A stretch of 64,000 nucleotides of DNA from Trissonchulus latispiculum (Eukaryota > Nematoda > Enoplea > Enoplida > Ironidae). The stretch lies in NCBI GenBank assembly GCA_030248195.1, contig JASAND010013357.1:1-64000 (forward strand), given 5' to 3'. The notes under the pieces are model-generated. The model ran no database searches. It was not told the origin of the DNA and saw nothing but the letters and a program-made list of their open reading frames with translations. Shown here piece after piece: positions 10,050 to 20,519 of this stretch. The position numbers and the translations under genes were made by a program. Position 1 is the first letter of the stretch. The number at the start of each line of letters is the position of its first letter.

Positions 10050-11814
10050 TGTGAAGCTTGTATGGAGTAAAATGCAATGATCAGGACAGCAGACCGTTTT
10101 TATGAAGTTTATTAGTTATTATGATTGTTTGAATACTCCTTTTATGCCCTTAAATTTCTCTGTTCTAGTGTGAACGAAATATTGGTGAATCATACCCGTA
10201 TTTGGTGTAGTTTTGTAGAACTCAGCGAGGCGAATCCATTGGTCTTTATTTTATTGAAATCCATACAGTACAGCTAAAGTTACAACCATTTAAAGATAAC
10301 CCTTTACAGTAGCAATTAAGATGCCCATTAATCTACAAAGACGAAACCAGCTGTCAACAAACTAGGCTAGAATCTGTCAACAACGAAACCAGCTGTCAAA
10401 AAGCTAGACTTTACGAACCAGACCAAAAGTTAGTGCAAAGGTTTTAAAGTTAGTACAAAGGTTTAATGAATATCTATAGCTTAATTAGTGAGGATTGGCA
10501 AGTGGTTAAACAGTAATTGTTGGTTAGCTAGCTAGATCTCGTTGAGAGGATTTGAATGATACTAAACATGAGGCAAAACTGACAACTGAAGCATTGATTA
10601 AAAAGTTGTAATATTTACCTTGAATTTGAAAGCTTTAAAGAAGAACTAATATACATTGTTTAAATTGTTAAGCAATTAATATATTTGTGGCATGTTTGAT
10701 ATCGATTTATAGTCCTTGTCGAGAGCAATCCGATGGTGTTGATTTCATTGAAATCCGTTCAGTACATCTAGAGATATGCACGTTTAAAGATTTCCTTTTT
10801 ATTCTTTCGAAAAGCAATTAATCACGTCTAGGAAAGAAAAGAACAACCACTACCGTAGGACCAAAGTTAACACAAAGGTTTTGAATTAAAGTTCTTAAAG
10901 TTAATGCAAAGGTTTAAGGCAAAGGTTGTCGATATGAAATGTAAATGTTAATTACTAGAGATAGGTAAATAGACAAGACAATAGATTTTAACGTAATCAG
11001 GTAGACCATATTCTCAGCTTCCAAATGATATGAAGAACGCCACACAAATCACAACTTACGACTAACTACAAAGCTTTAAAGTTTAAACACAAAATTTGGA
11101 ATTATTTAAGGCCTAAAAGAGGACTAATTTGGTAAGCTATATTTGGTTAATTAATTTATATATTTTTGGAGGTTACCTGTTACCATTTTGAAGTCCTACT
11201 TTTGCTCTATCTAACTATGTTAATTTCACCTCACTCTGATTAATGTAGCTAAAGTTATAACAAGTTAAATAAATCGTATAGTTTTGTCTGCGTACGTGTC
11301 TGCGTAGTAAAACTTGTTTTCAGTCAATGAGCGTAGTAGCGTAAAAGTTTACGTAGTGAGTGTGTGCGTCTCAGTGTGTTCTACTTTTTAGTCTGTCAAC
11401 AGGCCAGCGAGGAGGGGAACAAAACAACGTAGAAAAGAACTTCAACTAATAAAACCTTGCAAAACAATGCAGCAACCAGAACTTATTAAAGATTGAAGTG
11501 TAAGCAGTATTGAGAACTTTCTCCAGAAGTTTTCCATCTTTTTTGGCCCTGACCGAAAGGCAAATGGGCAAAGACTGAGGCCATATAATAAAGCCACTTG
11601 GCCTAAGGCAAAAAGCCCACTCTACAAAAAGTTCATCTTTCAATTAACCTCATTTCAATTTAATTTACATACCTTGGACTTTCACTTACATTTAACATTA
11701 TTTACCTTTCACCTGTCAAAATGATTAATTACCTGTCAAATTTGATTGATTACACCGGAAGCGGCACCTTTGATCTTTGATTGACAGCAACAGGTGCGAC
11801 TAGGTCCCAAAAAC
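10050..11814. repeat. Degenerate ~500-bp tandem repeats inside the Polinton-like element
   Basis: Words recur at about half-kilobase spacing: TTNATTGAAATCCRTNCAGTAC at about 10250 and 10750, AAAGTTARYRCAAAGGTTT at about 10430 and 10865, and RAAGARGACTAATNT near 10640 and 11115. A third partial unit starts near 11235. No ORF has credible coding character. This looks like decayed or rapidly evolving non-coding sequence in the place where integrase and capsid genes would be expected. Confidence 0.5.
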
Positions 11815-11880
11815 TATATAAGGCCGCAAAAATCGGGCACCTCGTCAGTCTGACTCGTGCTGTCGTCGTGAGCGGTCGGT
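11815..11880 (+). promoter_or_regulatory. Core promoter of the PolB gene (TATA + Inr + DPE-like)
   Basis: TATATAAGG starts at 11815. The initiator-like TCAGTC has its A at 11847, a spacing of 32 bases. GGTCGG at +28 to +33 fits the downstream promoter element consensus at five of six positions. Predicted transcription starts 1.5 kb before the polymerase ATG, so the leader would be long or spliced. The 5.2-kb palindrome at 35485-40664 uses the same TATA/TCAGTC layout. Confidence 0.6.
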
Positions 11881-12050
11881 TTTTTCAGCTCTCTCTGCGC
11901 TCTAATTAGTTAATTAATCGTGTTCTATTGGTTAATTATTGAGTAATTGGTTAAGTACTGAGTAATTAGTTAAGATCTAAAGTTGAAGTTAATAAAAGCA
12001 AGAAAAGGAAAGTCTATATAAACTAGAACGTTAGACATAAAAGCGGTAAC

Positions 12051-13069
12051 TTAAGGTGCTGGTTTCCTTTCGGGTATTTTTGACTCCTACTGCTTTAATC
12101 CTTTACGCAAAGGGCTAAAACTTACGAAATAACCTATGTCCGTGCTCTTTAACATTTTAGGACCAGTCCCGTATTCTTAGGCCAAAAGATAAGAAAGTTT
12201 TGGTTTTTGGCCTTAAGCTCCCAGTAGGTAGACAGGACACGGGATTGGTTGGTATGGCTGGAAAGAGGACTCGAAAATGAACATTTTTGCTCTTACAACC
12301 TTTGAGCTATCTCCAGTGGTTAAGTCAGTATAAGCAAAAAACTGTTTTTAGGGTCAAAAAATGGCCATTTCCGAGGAAATCAGTTTTTTCAAAATTACTG
12401 CCACATGTTAAGGACAAAATTGGCTTAGTTATACTCAATCGATACATCGTCCAAATGCACATTTTATGAATGCCTATTAGCCGGACTTTATTGCTTTCAG
12501 CTAGAGATTTGGGCGAAAAACCATTTTGGCAAAACTGCGATTATTTTGTTTCGAACATCGATTTCTCAAAAACTACTCGACGGATTCCGGAGATTTTCGG
12601 CAGAATCGAAATTCGTACTCCTGTGGAGGGACGTTTTTCTTGGTTTGCGCTAAAACGTACCCAGTAGCAAGAAAACTCAATGCGAAGTTGCGAAATTTCG
12701 TGTTACTGTGCATTTGGCCGATTTTCTCGACCGTTAAGACCTGCTGAGCCAAATCCAAAAAAACGTCCCTCGGCCCATATGTCCTTCATATGGTGGCACA
12801 TAAAGAACTTTTGGCCGATTCTTCAGTTTTGAGAAATCGATGTTCAAAAACTTTTGGTCTATATTCATCCTGTTAGATGTCAGCTTGTGAGAAATTTTCT
12901 GCTATTTTTTTGCTAATTTTGCCAGTTCTGTAAGCTCATGTGAATGTACAGATAATAAGGTTTAAAACGATGTATAAAGCTCTTTGCAACTCCCAAAATT
13001 GCGAAAGTTATAGCGTTTCAAAAAAATCACCACAAAAGCACTGCACAAAAGGATACCACCACCTTAAAT
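12051..13069. mobile_element. Decayed inverted-repeat element within the Polinton-like leader region
   Basis: The left end TTAAGGTGCTGGTTTCCTTT is mirrored by AAGGATACCACCACCTTAA at the right end. Internally GGACGTTTTTCTTGGTTT is mirrored imperfectly by AAAAAAACGTCCCTC. The right 100 bases recur at 32545-32650, which shows an interspersed family. No duplication was found. The small open frames inside are not credible genes. Confidence 0.5.
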
Positions 13070-13340
13070 TATTCTAAAGTACATAAAAGCGGAAAGTTAA
13101 ATTATTCTAGACTACATAAAAGCGGAACGTTAATAAAAGTGAAGTTTATAAAAGCAGACAAATTAATAAAAACGAGAATCTCAAAGTTAATAAAAGTAGA
13201 AAGTACATATAAACGTGAGACAATAAAAGCACGAAGTTCATAAAAGCGTGAAAGTACATATAAACGACAAAGTTCATAAAAGCGTGAATTTTTTTAAAGT
13301 TAATAAAAAAGGTAGACATAAAAGCGATAAGTATTTCAAA
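13070..13340 (+). repeat. ATAAAAGCG-rich tandem words upstream of PolB
   Basis: The words ACATAAAAGCGG, GTTCATAAAAGCGTGAAAGT and GTACATATAAACG recur about ten times at irregular 15-35 bp intervals, ending about 30 bp before the polymerase ATG. They could be repeated TATA-like or protein-binding sites, or just a microsatellite in a leader or intron. A single related motif lies upstream of the minus-strand gene row. Confidence 0.5.
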
Positions 13341-13368
13341 TCTAAAGTGCATCTATTTCTTTTGAATC

Positions 13369-16300
13369 ATGTCTGGGATTTCTCAGTTTAACGCTGCTAT
13401 TGCTACCGGTTTCTGGAAGGGAAATCCTGCTGTTACCCAGGCCCTACGAGATCAAGCTGTTTCCCTAATTAAAACAGAGTGGGACGGCAAGGAAGTTGTT
13501 GGTTCAGATGAATTCTGGACATACGCCCAAACCCTTCCCCAACCTATTACCCTACCCACTTCCCACCCCTGTCCCGTTTGCAATGAGTCATTCCCCAATT
13601 TGGCCGAGCTGAAGAAGCACAAGGCATCCCATTCTACCAATCCCATCTTCCAGTGCCCACATTGTGAAAAGACCTTTACGAGGAAATATAACTTGGAAAG
13701 GCACACCATAAAGTTTCACCCAACAGTTGCTCCCCCTTCCTATGAATGCCGAAAATGCGGCTTTACATATAGGACCTACAAAGGTTACCAAGGTCATCTT
13801 AGGACTCACCGGGAAGCCCCAAAAATTCAGGACCCTAGAACTTTAAGGCAAACTCACTTTGCCAATCTCCCTACTGAGGACGCCCCCAAATTGACTAGAA
13901 GTATTGTAAAGGACCTTTCCGAGGACCTTGCCCAAATTTACAGGGAACATTGGAGTCGGATTAGGACTCGCTACTTTGTTTCATCTGGTATTCAAAACAG
14001 GTATAACTTTCGGTTGGAGGACCCGTCCAAATTGAAGGACTTGGTCAAAATTATATTCAAACTTCAAAGGTGGCAATTCAAATTTAACCTATCTTTCGGG
14101 TTTGTACTTAGGAATATTGAAGATGGGGAATTAAGGTACTACTATCCATCCGGAAATAACCGGTATTTTGATGAGCCCATCCATGTTTCGAATGAAGGCG
14201 ATCTGGGGAAAATTTTCTACGAATTGGATAGAGGGGATATCCTTGAGTGGGTTAGACAGCAACGCCCCAATACAAAGTGGACAGTCCTTCAAATTACTAA
14301 TGTCTGCTTTTATATTAATAAATTGATTTCATACCCTGTGGGTGAAGCCAGGTATCTTCCTGACTACGTGAAAAATAACCGGGGTCTCAATGCTCTTGTG
14401 AAAGATGAAAATACTGGTAGACCCTATCAAGATGATAAATGCTTATTTAGATGTCTAGCATTGGCTTTGGGAGCTAAAGTACATTCGTTGCAAAATAAAA
14501 CAAATGAGCTAATTGGTCAATGGGTTCAACCTGGGGAAGAGTTTAATGGGGTTTGCCTTGAGGACTTAGATGAGGTGGAGGAAAAATTTGATATTGCAAT
14601 TACCGTTTACGAATTAGGGCCTACAGTTGATGAAGCCGGGGAAGAACCTGAAGATCTAAATGAACTTCTAATTAGGAATCACGAACGGGATCAAGAAATT
14701 ACGGAAGTTGCAGCCAAACTCATTCGAAGACCCCTAGGAAAGAAATCTAGGAAAATGGCTATTAACATTTATGAAAACCACTTCTCCTTCATTAAAAATT
14801 TAAATAAGTTCACTCTTACCTGGAAATGTTCCAATTGCGAAAAACTTTTTCATCATCATAACGATTTCATGAGACACTCCAAAAGCTGTGAGGTGGGCAT
14901 CAAGCATATCTTCCCTGGCGGAGGAGTCGGGCCAACCAAAACTATCCTACAAAAAATCAGTGAGTTAGGAATCCCGGTGCCAGAATGGTACTACCCCTTT
15001 AGAATAGCCTACGATTTCGAGTGCATGTTCAAATCTACAACTAAAAAAAGCGGTCCTAAATTGATCTACGAAAAAGAACTAATCCCTGGATCAGTATCTG
15101 TGGCCTCAAATATCCCTGGTTATGAAACTCCAAAATGCCTAATCACCACCGGGGATCCCTACGATTTAGTGGTCCGAATGAAGGACTACATGGAAGAGAT
15201 AGCCGATAAGGCATACGAACTTCTTAGGGAAATCTATGAGCCTACCTTATCCGGATTAGCCGAACACGAAAAACTTCTAGCCGAATTTGAGGAATGGCTT
15301 AAAGCGGTACCCACATTGGGATTCAATTCAGGAAAATTCGATATGAACCTTATAAAATGTTGTTTAATTACAAATTTGCTCCTAAATGGCCAAGACATCG
15401 ATTATGTAGTAAAAAAGAATAACAACTACATGGCCCTTTCTACCCCCAAATTGTACTTTCTTGATATTACAAACTACCTTGCCGCAGGGACCTCCTACAA
15501 AAAATGGCTAAAGGGTTTTAAAATTGAGGAGCAAAAGGGCGCCTTCCCGTACGAAGCTTTCACTTCCCTCGAATTTCTTGAGCAAGGGTTCCCACACCGT
15601 GATCTATACTATTCAACTCTTAGGCAACAGGAAATTTCAGATGAGGATTTCATAGCCGTTGTGGCAGCATGGAGGAAAAATAAATTTAAAACTGTGAGGG
15701 ATCTCCTAATCTGGTACAATAATTTGGATGTAGGGCCCTTTCTTCAGGCAACCGAAAAAATGGTGGACTTTTGGAAAACAATGGGAATTGACATGTTCAA
15801 AAGTGGGGCTATCTCTCTCCCTGGTCTAGCTTACAAACATATGATGAATAAAATTCCTAAACACACAATTCTTCCCCTCTTCAGTAGATTCACCCAAAAT
15901 TGGCATAAATTAATAAAAGATAATATAGTGGGAGGTCCTAGTTTGGTATTCCACAGATATCATGAAGCCGGGGTAACAGAAATTACAAACGGATTTAAAG
16001 TTGCACAAATCTTTGGGTTCGATGCCAATGCCTTATACCTCTGGTGCACTATGCAAGAAATGCCCACTGGATTGTACGCCGAATGGAAACCAACTGAAGA
16101 TGGGAAATTCAAAAGGTGGTTACAAAAAGGGCGCAAGGAAGCTATGTGGCTAGAGTATATGGCAAAGGCAATGGGAGTTAGGGTTGAGCATGCTTACAAT
16201 GGCGGGCAAAAAAGAATAGGAAAATCAAAAGTAGATGGGTGGGTCTCGGAGAAGAATCTAGTCCTACAATTTCATGGGTGTTATTTTCACGGTCATGGGT

Positions 16301-17655
16301 GTGAGTTGGATAGGAATCAGGACCCAGAAGATAGAACGAAGAGAAGAGAAAGGACAGAAAGGGTCTCCCAAGCAATTAAGGATGGGGGTTTCGATTTGAT
16401 AGAAAAGTGGGAATGTGAATTTGATAAAGATTTAAAAGACTCCTTGGATATGCAAGAGTTTATGGAAGAACACTTTAACCTCCCTAAGAAAAGATCGGTC
16501 CTCACTTTTGCCCAGTTAGTTACCCAAATTCAGGCCAATAGGTTCTTTGGACTAGTTGAGGTGGACATTGAGGTTCCTGAGGAAAAGAAAGAACATTTTG
16601 CGGAGATGACCCCTATTTTCAAAAATGTAGAAATTTCAAAGGAAGATATTGGAGATCATATGAAAACCTTTTGCGACTTGAATGAGTTAATGGCACAGCC
16701 TAGAAGGGGTCTAATTGGAAGCTACTTTGGAACGAAAATTCTCCTAGCTACTCCCCTAATTAAGTGGTATCTCAAACACGGACTCAAAATTACTAAAATT
16801 TATCAAGCTATTGAGTTCAAACCTAAGGCCTGTTTCAAAGAATTGGGAGATGAGGTAACTTACCATCGATCTGCAGCCGATTCCGACCCGGATCTAGCAC
16901 TTAAAGGGGAAATGTTTAAACTTTTGGGAAATTCTTACTATGGTCGGACAATTACAAACTTAGAAAAACACCAGGATGTAAAATATTGTCAAAGATCTGG
17001 AGCAAGTAGAGAGGTAAATGGATGGAAATTTAGGAGATTGGATGATCTGGGAAATGGGATCTATGAAGTTCAATCGGCTAAGTCCAAAATTGTTTACCGA
17101 CTTCCAGAGTTAGTGGGATTCTTCGTTTACCAGTACGCCAAACTTAGGATGTTACAATTTTACTATGACTGTCTGAAACCAAATTTGTGGCCCGAAACTT
17201 TCCAATTGTGTCAAATGGACACCGACTCCCTCTACTTCGCCTGCTCCTCCAAAAACTTAAGTGATTGTGTCCCAGTAATAAATGAAAGTAGGTGGGAAAA
17301 GGCACTCAAGGATTTCTTTGTTCAAGACCCTAGCCAGAAACGAATACCCGGTTTGTTCAAGGAGGAATGGACCGGAGATGGGATTATAGCACTTTGTAGT
17401 AAAACTTACCTTGCATGGGGAAAGACGAATAAAGTCTCCCATAAAGGAGTAAGCAAGGCCCTAAATAAATATGACCCCGAAGACTTTAAAGAAGTTTTGG
17501 AAACAGGAAATACAAAGTCAGGAGAAAATCGCGGACTTAGAAATATAGAGAATAAAATAATACAATACTTTCAAACTAAAGACGCCCTTTCCTACCTCTA
17601 CCCTAAAAGAAAAGTACTAGCCGATGGGGTGACAACTATTCCTTTGGATATATAA
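13369..17655 (+). CDS. Protein-primed family-B DNA polymerase with C2H2 zinc fingers
   Basis: This intact 1428-aa ORF starts at ATG 13369 and would replicate the element with a terminal protein primer, as in Polintons and adintoviruses. In order it shows three C2H2 fingers (C68/C71/H84/H88, C96/C99/H112/H117, C127/C130/H143/H147), an OTU-like block with DDKCLFR (C358) and a partner His471, and a fourth finger (C487/C490/H503/C507). The 3'-5' exonuclease motifs are DFE (D549, E551), N653-SGKFD658 and YNNLD787. Polymerase motif A is FDANALY (D885), motif B is KLLGNSYYG (1184-1192), motif C is MDTDS (D1284, D1286), and KTY is at 1345-1347. An FHGCYFHGHGC cluster at 968-978 is typical of Polinton polymerases. 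All catalytic carboxylates are present, so it is likely functional or recently so. The stop lies just inside the right inverted repeat. Confidence 0.9.
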   Translation: MSGISQFNAAIATGFWKGNPAVTQALRDQAVSLIKTEWDGKEVVGSDEFWTYAQTLPQPITLPTSHPCPVCNESFPNLAELKKHKASHSTNPIFQCPHCEKTFTRKYNLERHTIKFHPTVAPPSYECRKCGFTYRTYKGYQGHLRTHREAPKIQDPRTLRQTHFANLPTEDAPKLTRSIVKDLSEDLAQIYREHWSRIRTRYFVSSGIQNRYNFRLEDPSKLKDLVKIIFKLQRWQFKFNLSFGFVLRNIEDGELRYYYPSGNNRYFDEPIHVSNEGDLGKIFYELDRGDILEWVRQQRPNTKWTVLQITNVCFYINKLISYPVGEARYLPDYVKNNRGLNALVKDENTGRPYQDDKCLFRCLALALGAKVHSLQNKTNELIGQWVQPGEEFNGVCLEDLDEVEEKFDIAITVYELGPTVDEAGEEPEDLNELLIRNHERDQEITEVAAKLIRRPLGKKSRKMAINIYENHFSFIKNLNKFTLTWKCSNCEKLFHHHNDFMRHSKSCEVGIKHIFPGGGVGPTKTILQKISELGIPVPEWYYPFRIAYDFECMFKSTTKKSGPKLIYEKELIPGSVSVASNIPGYETPKCLITTGDPYDLVVRMKDYMEEIADKAYELLREIYEPTLSGLAEHEKLLAEFEEWLKAVPTLGFNSGKFDMNLIKCCLITNLLLNGQDIDYVVKKNNNYMALSTPKLYFLDITNYLAAGTSYKKWLKGFKIEEQKGAFPYEAFTSLEFLEQGFPHRDLYYSTLRQQEISDEDFIAVVAAWRKNKFKTVRDLLIWYNNLDVGPFLQATEKMVDFWKTMGIDMFKSGAISLPGLAYKHMMNKIPKHTILPLFSRFTQNWHKLIKDNIVGGPSLVFHRYHEAGVTEITNGFKVAQIFGFDANALYLWCTMQEMPTGLYAEWKPTEDGKFKRWLQKGRKEAMWLEYMAKAMGVRVEHAYNGGQKRIGKSKVDGWVSEKNLVLQFHGCYFHGHGCELDRNQDPEDRTKRRERTERVSQAIKDGGFDLIEKWECEFDKDLKDSLDMQEFMEEHFNLPKKRSVLTFAQLVTQIQANRFFGLVEVDIEVPEEKKEHFAEMTPIFKNVEISKEDIGDHMKTFCDLNELMAQPRRGLIGSYFGTKILLATPLIKWYLKHGLKITKIYQAIEFKPKACFKELGDEVTYHRSAADSDPDLALKGEMFKLLGNSYYGRTITNLEKHQDVKYCQRSGASREVNGWKFRRLDDLGNGIYEVQSAKSKIVYRLPELVGFFVYQYAKLRMLQFYYDCLKPNLWPETFQLCQMDTDSLYFACSSKNLSDCVPVINESRWEKALKDFFVQDPSQKRIPGLFKEEWTGDGIIALCSKTYLAWGKTNKVSHKGVSKALNKYDPEDFKEVLETGNTKSGENRGLRNIENKIIQYFQTKDALSYLYPKRKVLADGVTTIPLDI

Positions 17656-17667
17656 TTGCAAGTTTGT

Positions 17668-18087
17668 TTTATCCCAACAGTCCTTTTAAGGGCTAACTGT
17701 AAATAGCTGTATATATTTGTTGTATATTGTCTATGGAAAATAAAAAACAATAAAACATAAAAACACAAAAACATTGCATGCGCCGGACTAGGTTAGGTAG
17801 GTAGATTAGGTATTGTATATAGATTAGGTTAGGTAAGTTAGGTAGGTAGGTAGGAGTCCGGTAATGGGCCGACGCCGGGTCCCAAGCCCCGGGGGAAGAA
17901 CTCAGAGGGACGGCATGGAAAGTTAATTAGACATAGAAGTTGCGTAAATTGATGACGTAATTGTGAAAGGTCAATCATGAGGAAAGTAAAGGCAAAAGAC
18001 AACTGAGGATACATACAAAACCCCAGGAAAGGTCAAAAGGTCATTTACTCCCGGGAGTCAGGGTCGAAACGGGTACACTATACTACT
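17668..18087. repeat. Right terminal inverted repeat of the Polinton-like element
   Basis: It is the inverted counterpart of 7031-7420 plus 8638-8656. The outer ~260 bases are near identical to the left repeat; the inner part (AT-rich, GGTTAGGTAG tract at about 17785-17850) has diverged by simple-repeat change. It lacks the foldback found in the left copy and so preserves the empty site, TTTTAAGG. Confidence 0.85.
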
Positions 18088-18093
18088 GGCGAG
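18088..18093. repeat. 6-bp target-site duplication GGCGAG, right copy
   Basis: This hexamer is identical to 7025-7030 and directly follows the terminal CTATACTACT. Confidence 0.85.
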
Positions 18094-18335
18094 TATGTTT
18101 TATATGTATTAAATGTGTGAAACTTCATATTTAAGGGCACGGCTGACCAGTTTCCAGCTTCATCGGAGATTTTCCATGGAATTATAAAACAGCAAAACTT
18201 AGACAGCAAGATTCCGACCGATACAGTGCCATTCCGTGGAAAATTTATAAGCCTAAACCCAGCCCACCAGTGTCTGCGGAATCTTCCTAGGTTTGTGTAC
18301 TCAAAATTTTGTTGATAGATGCATGACCCCCCCCG

Positions 18336-19780
18336 ATTATTGCCCAATCTAAATACTTAAAACTTTCTCACAGCTGTACAGTTTGGCACAGCAAGCGCAG
18401 ACATATTGGACAATATGCGCATGACATTAGCTTTGGTCGCCTGAAAAGTCTTGAGAGTAATGCTAGCTTAAACTTGAAGATTCGTCCAAAATTTAGAAAG
18501 CTTTGGCAGTGGAATCGAATAATTTAATTTTGGTGCGACTTGATATAAACGCATGACTCATACTCCTCCAAAATTGCTCCAAATATGGAGGAATTCGTTC
18601 GCGCAAAGTAGATTAAGCCACTCTAAACACAAAAAATGCAAAAGCCGCTAAAAGTGGATTTTTGAAGCTTGCCCAATATGCACAATATTTACATTAACTG
18701 ATAGCTTTCGCGCTTCTGAACAGCTTATCTTTTTGGCACAATTGTGTATTTACCAACTGTTTCAAGTAATTTTGGTAAAACCAAAATTTCAAAGTTTAAA
18801 GATGCCACTGAATTGAGGAATTCCACTTTCAATTTACCTTGGTTAAAAAGTCACAATAAAGTAAGAAAAGGGGTTCTGTTGGGTGAACACATTCTTTCTC
18901 ATATATTTCGTGAAATATCATCTGAATTCTGTTTTCTGTTTGTGGGGTAGGACGTGCAAGAATGTAATGTTACGTGCAAATTGTGTTCCCGTGCAAATTG
19001 TAATTATAAAGATATAACCTGAGAGGTCTAACCTGAGATGTCGTTTTACAATTTGCACTGCACTTCCAATGCAATCCACAATTTGCACAACTTTTCCGTG
19101 CAAAGACCAATTTGCACGGGAACACAATTTGCACGTAACATATATACTGGGTATTCAACAAGTGTTGAGTCGGTATTCAACATAATAATCAAAACATCAG
19201 CCATGCTTCAAATTAATGGCGGAAACTAAACTCCGTTTTGCGCTGACCGATTTCCTTCAGATTTGGTACATTGTAGGAGACCAACGGGATCTATATCCGC
19301 ACAACAAGCTTTAAACTTACAGGGTCGCGCCAAAATTAAATTATGTTTCATCCATCATTGTTTAGCTATATGTTGATTTTGGACAGTTTCGCACTGTCAG
19401 TCACAGATAATCACTACAAAGTCTAAACCCGCCAAATGTGGTAAACATAGCTGCTCTCATATTTTGCTTTAAGAAGAGAAGATTCCTTGGAAACAAACAA
19501 AAAAGAATCTTTCAAGATAAAGAAGGACAAAAGAAAGTTACATAAGGTAAAGGTCAAGTGTAAATTTATCCCACCCAGATAACCTTGAGTGCGGTTGTGG
19601 CACACAATGCCAATGCTTAAATGTGTCACTGTCACTCAAAATTTTGACACTTGCATTAACTTAGCTTTCTTGCCAGACGAAATTTATTTGTTAAAAAATT
19701 CTTTCCATCTAATTTTTTAAATTAAATAAGTGCTGTGCTGTTACACCCTTATATCCTGGCTGTATTCCGTAGAACAGCAC
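18336..19780. other. Intron sequence of the transporter gene
   Basis: Apart from the short MITE at 18967-19141, no gene or recognised element is seen. Open frames at 18744-18950 and 19423-19635 show no domain and lack ATG context. Confidence 0.4.
18967..19141. mobile_element. 175-bp MITE with 34-bp perfect terminal inverted repeats
   Basis: The first 34 bases (ATGTTACGTGCAAATTGTG...) are the exact reverse complement of the last 34. The word GTGCAAATTG occurs twice per arm, and further CAATTTGCAC words lie between. A TA-rich flank suggests a TA-targeting family, but the exact duplication is unclear. Confidence 0.65.
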
Positions 19781-20025
19781 TGTGTGTGTGTTCGTGTGTA
19801 TGTGTATTCGTGTGTGTGTGTGTGTGTGTGTTCGTGTGTGATGTGTTCGTGTGTGTGTGTATTCGTGTGTGTGTTTTCGTGTGTGTGTGTGTGTGTTTGT
19901 GTGTGTTTATATGTGTGTGTGTTCGTGTGTGTGTTCGTGTGTGTGTGTTCGTGTGCGTGTGTGTTCGCGTGCATGTGTTCGTGTGTGTGTATTCGTGTGT
20001 GTGTGTTCGTGTGTGATGTGTTCGT

Positions 20026-20057
<32 letters not shown>

Positions 20058-20480
20058 TCGTGTTGTGTGTTCGTGTGTGTGTGTTCATGTGTGTGTGTTC
20101 GTGTGTGTCTTCGTGGGTGGGTTCGTGGGTGTGTGTGTTCGTGTGTGTGTGTTCGTATGTGTATGTGTGTCTTCGTGTGTGTGTGTGTTCGTGTGGTGTG
20201 TGTGTGTGCTCGTGTTGTGTGTTCGTGTTGTGTGTTCGTGTGTGTGTGTTCGTGTGTGTGTTCGTCTGTGTGCGTGGGTATGTATGTGTGTGCTCGCGTG
20301 TGTGTTTTCGTGTGTGTGTGTTTGTGTGTGTGTTTATATGTGTGTGTGTTCGTGTGTGTGTTCGTGTGTGTGTTCGTGTGTGTGTGTTCGTGTGCGTGTG
20401 TGTTCGCGTGCATGTGTTCGTGTGTGTGTATTCGTGTGTGTGTGTTCGTGTGTGATGTGTTCGTGTGTATATTCGTGTGT

Positions 20481-20519
<39 letters not shown>

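Larger units (their letters stand above)
7031..18087. mobile_element. Polinton/Maverick-like DNA transposon with PolB and NADAR genes
   Basis: This 11,057-bp element starts AGTAGTATAGTG and ends with its reverse complement. It has terminal inverted repeats of several hundred bases and a perfect 6-bp duplication GGCGAG. It encodes a 1428-aa protein-primed family-B DNA polymerase next to its right repeat and four small minus-strand ORFs next to its left repeat. Both outermost stop codons lie within about 15 bp of the inner edges of the inverted repeats, a compact viral or Polinton arrangement. The 3.3 kb between 10050 and 13368 has no gene. No integrase, FtsK-type ATPase, adenain-like protease or jelly-roll capsid ORF is visible. 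Subtracting the nested foldback at 7421-8634 gives an original size near 9.8 kb. The element lies in intron 2 of the SLC22-type gene, with the polymerase antisense to that gene. It is either a degenerate Polinton or a reduced lineage that borrows integrase from elsewhere. Confidence 0.85.
6820..18335. repeat. Palindromic repeat split by the Polinton-like insertion
   Basis: The flanks just outside the Polinton-like element are themselves inverted copies. GATGCATCTATCAA, TTTTGAGTAC and AGATTCCGCAGA at 6823-6880 recur as reverse complement at about 18265-18325, and CATTCCGTGGAAAATTT is also mirrored. The arms are about 6820-7024 and 18094-18335. The simplest reading is that a palindromic MITE was already in this intron and the larger element inserted near its centre. 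Confidence 0.55.

Noticed and set aside
13369..17655. Host replicative polymerase gene or contaminating virus
   Set aside because: The gene sits within inverted repeats and a 6-bp duplication inside a host intron, and its motifs are of the protein-primed type.
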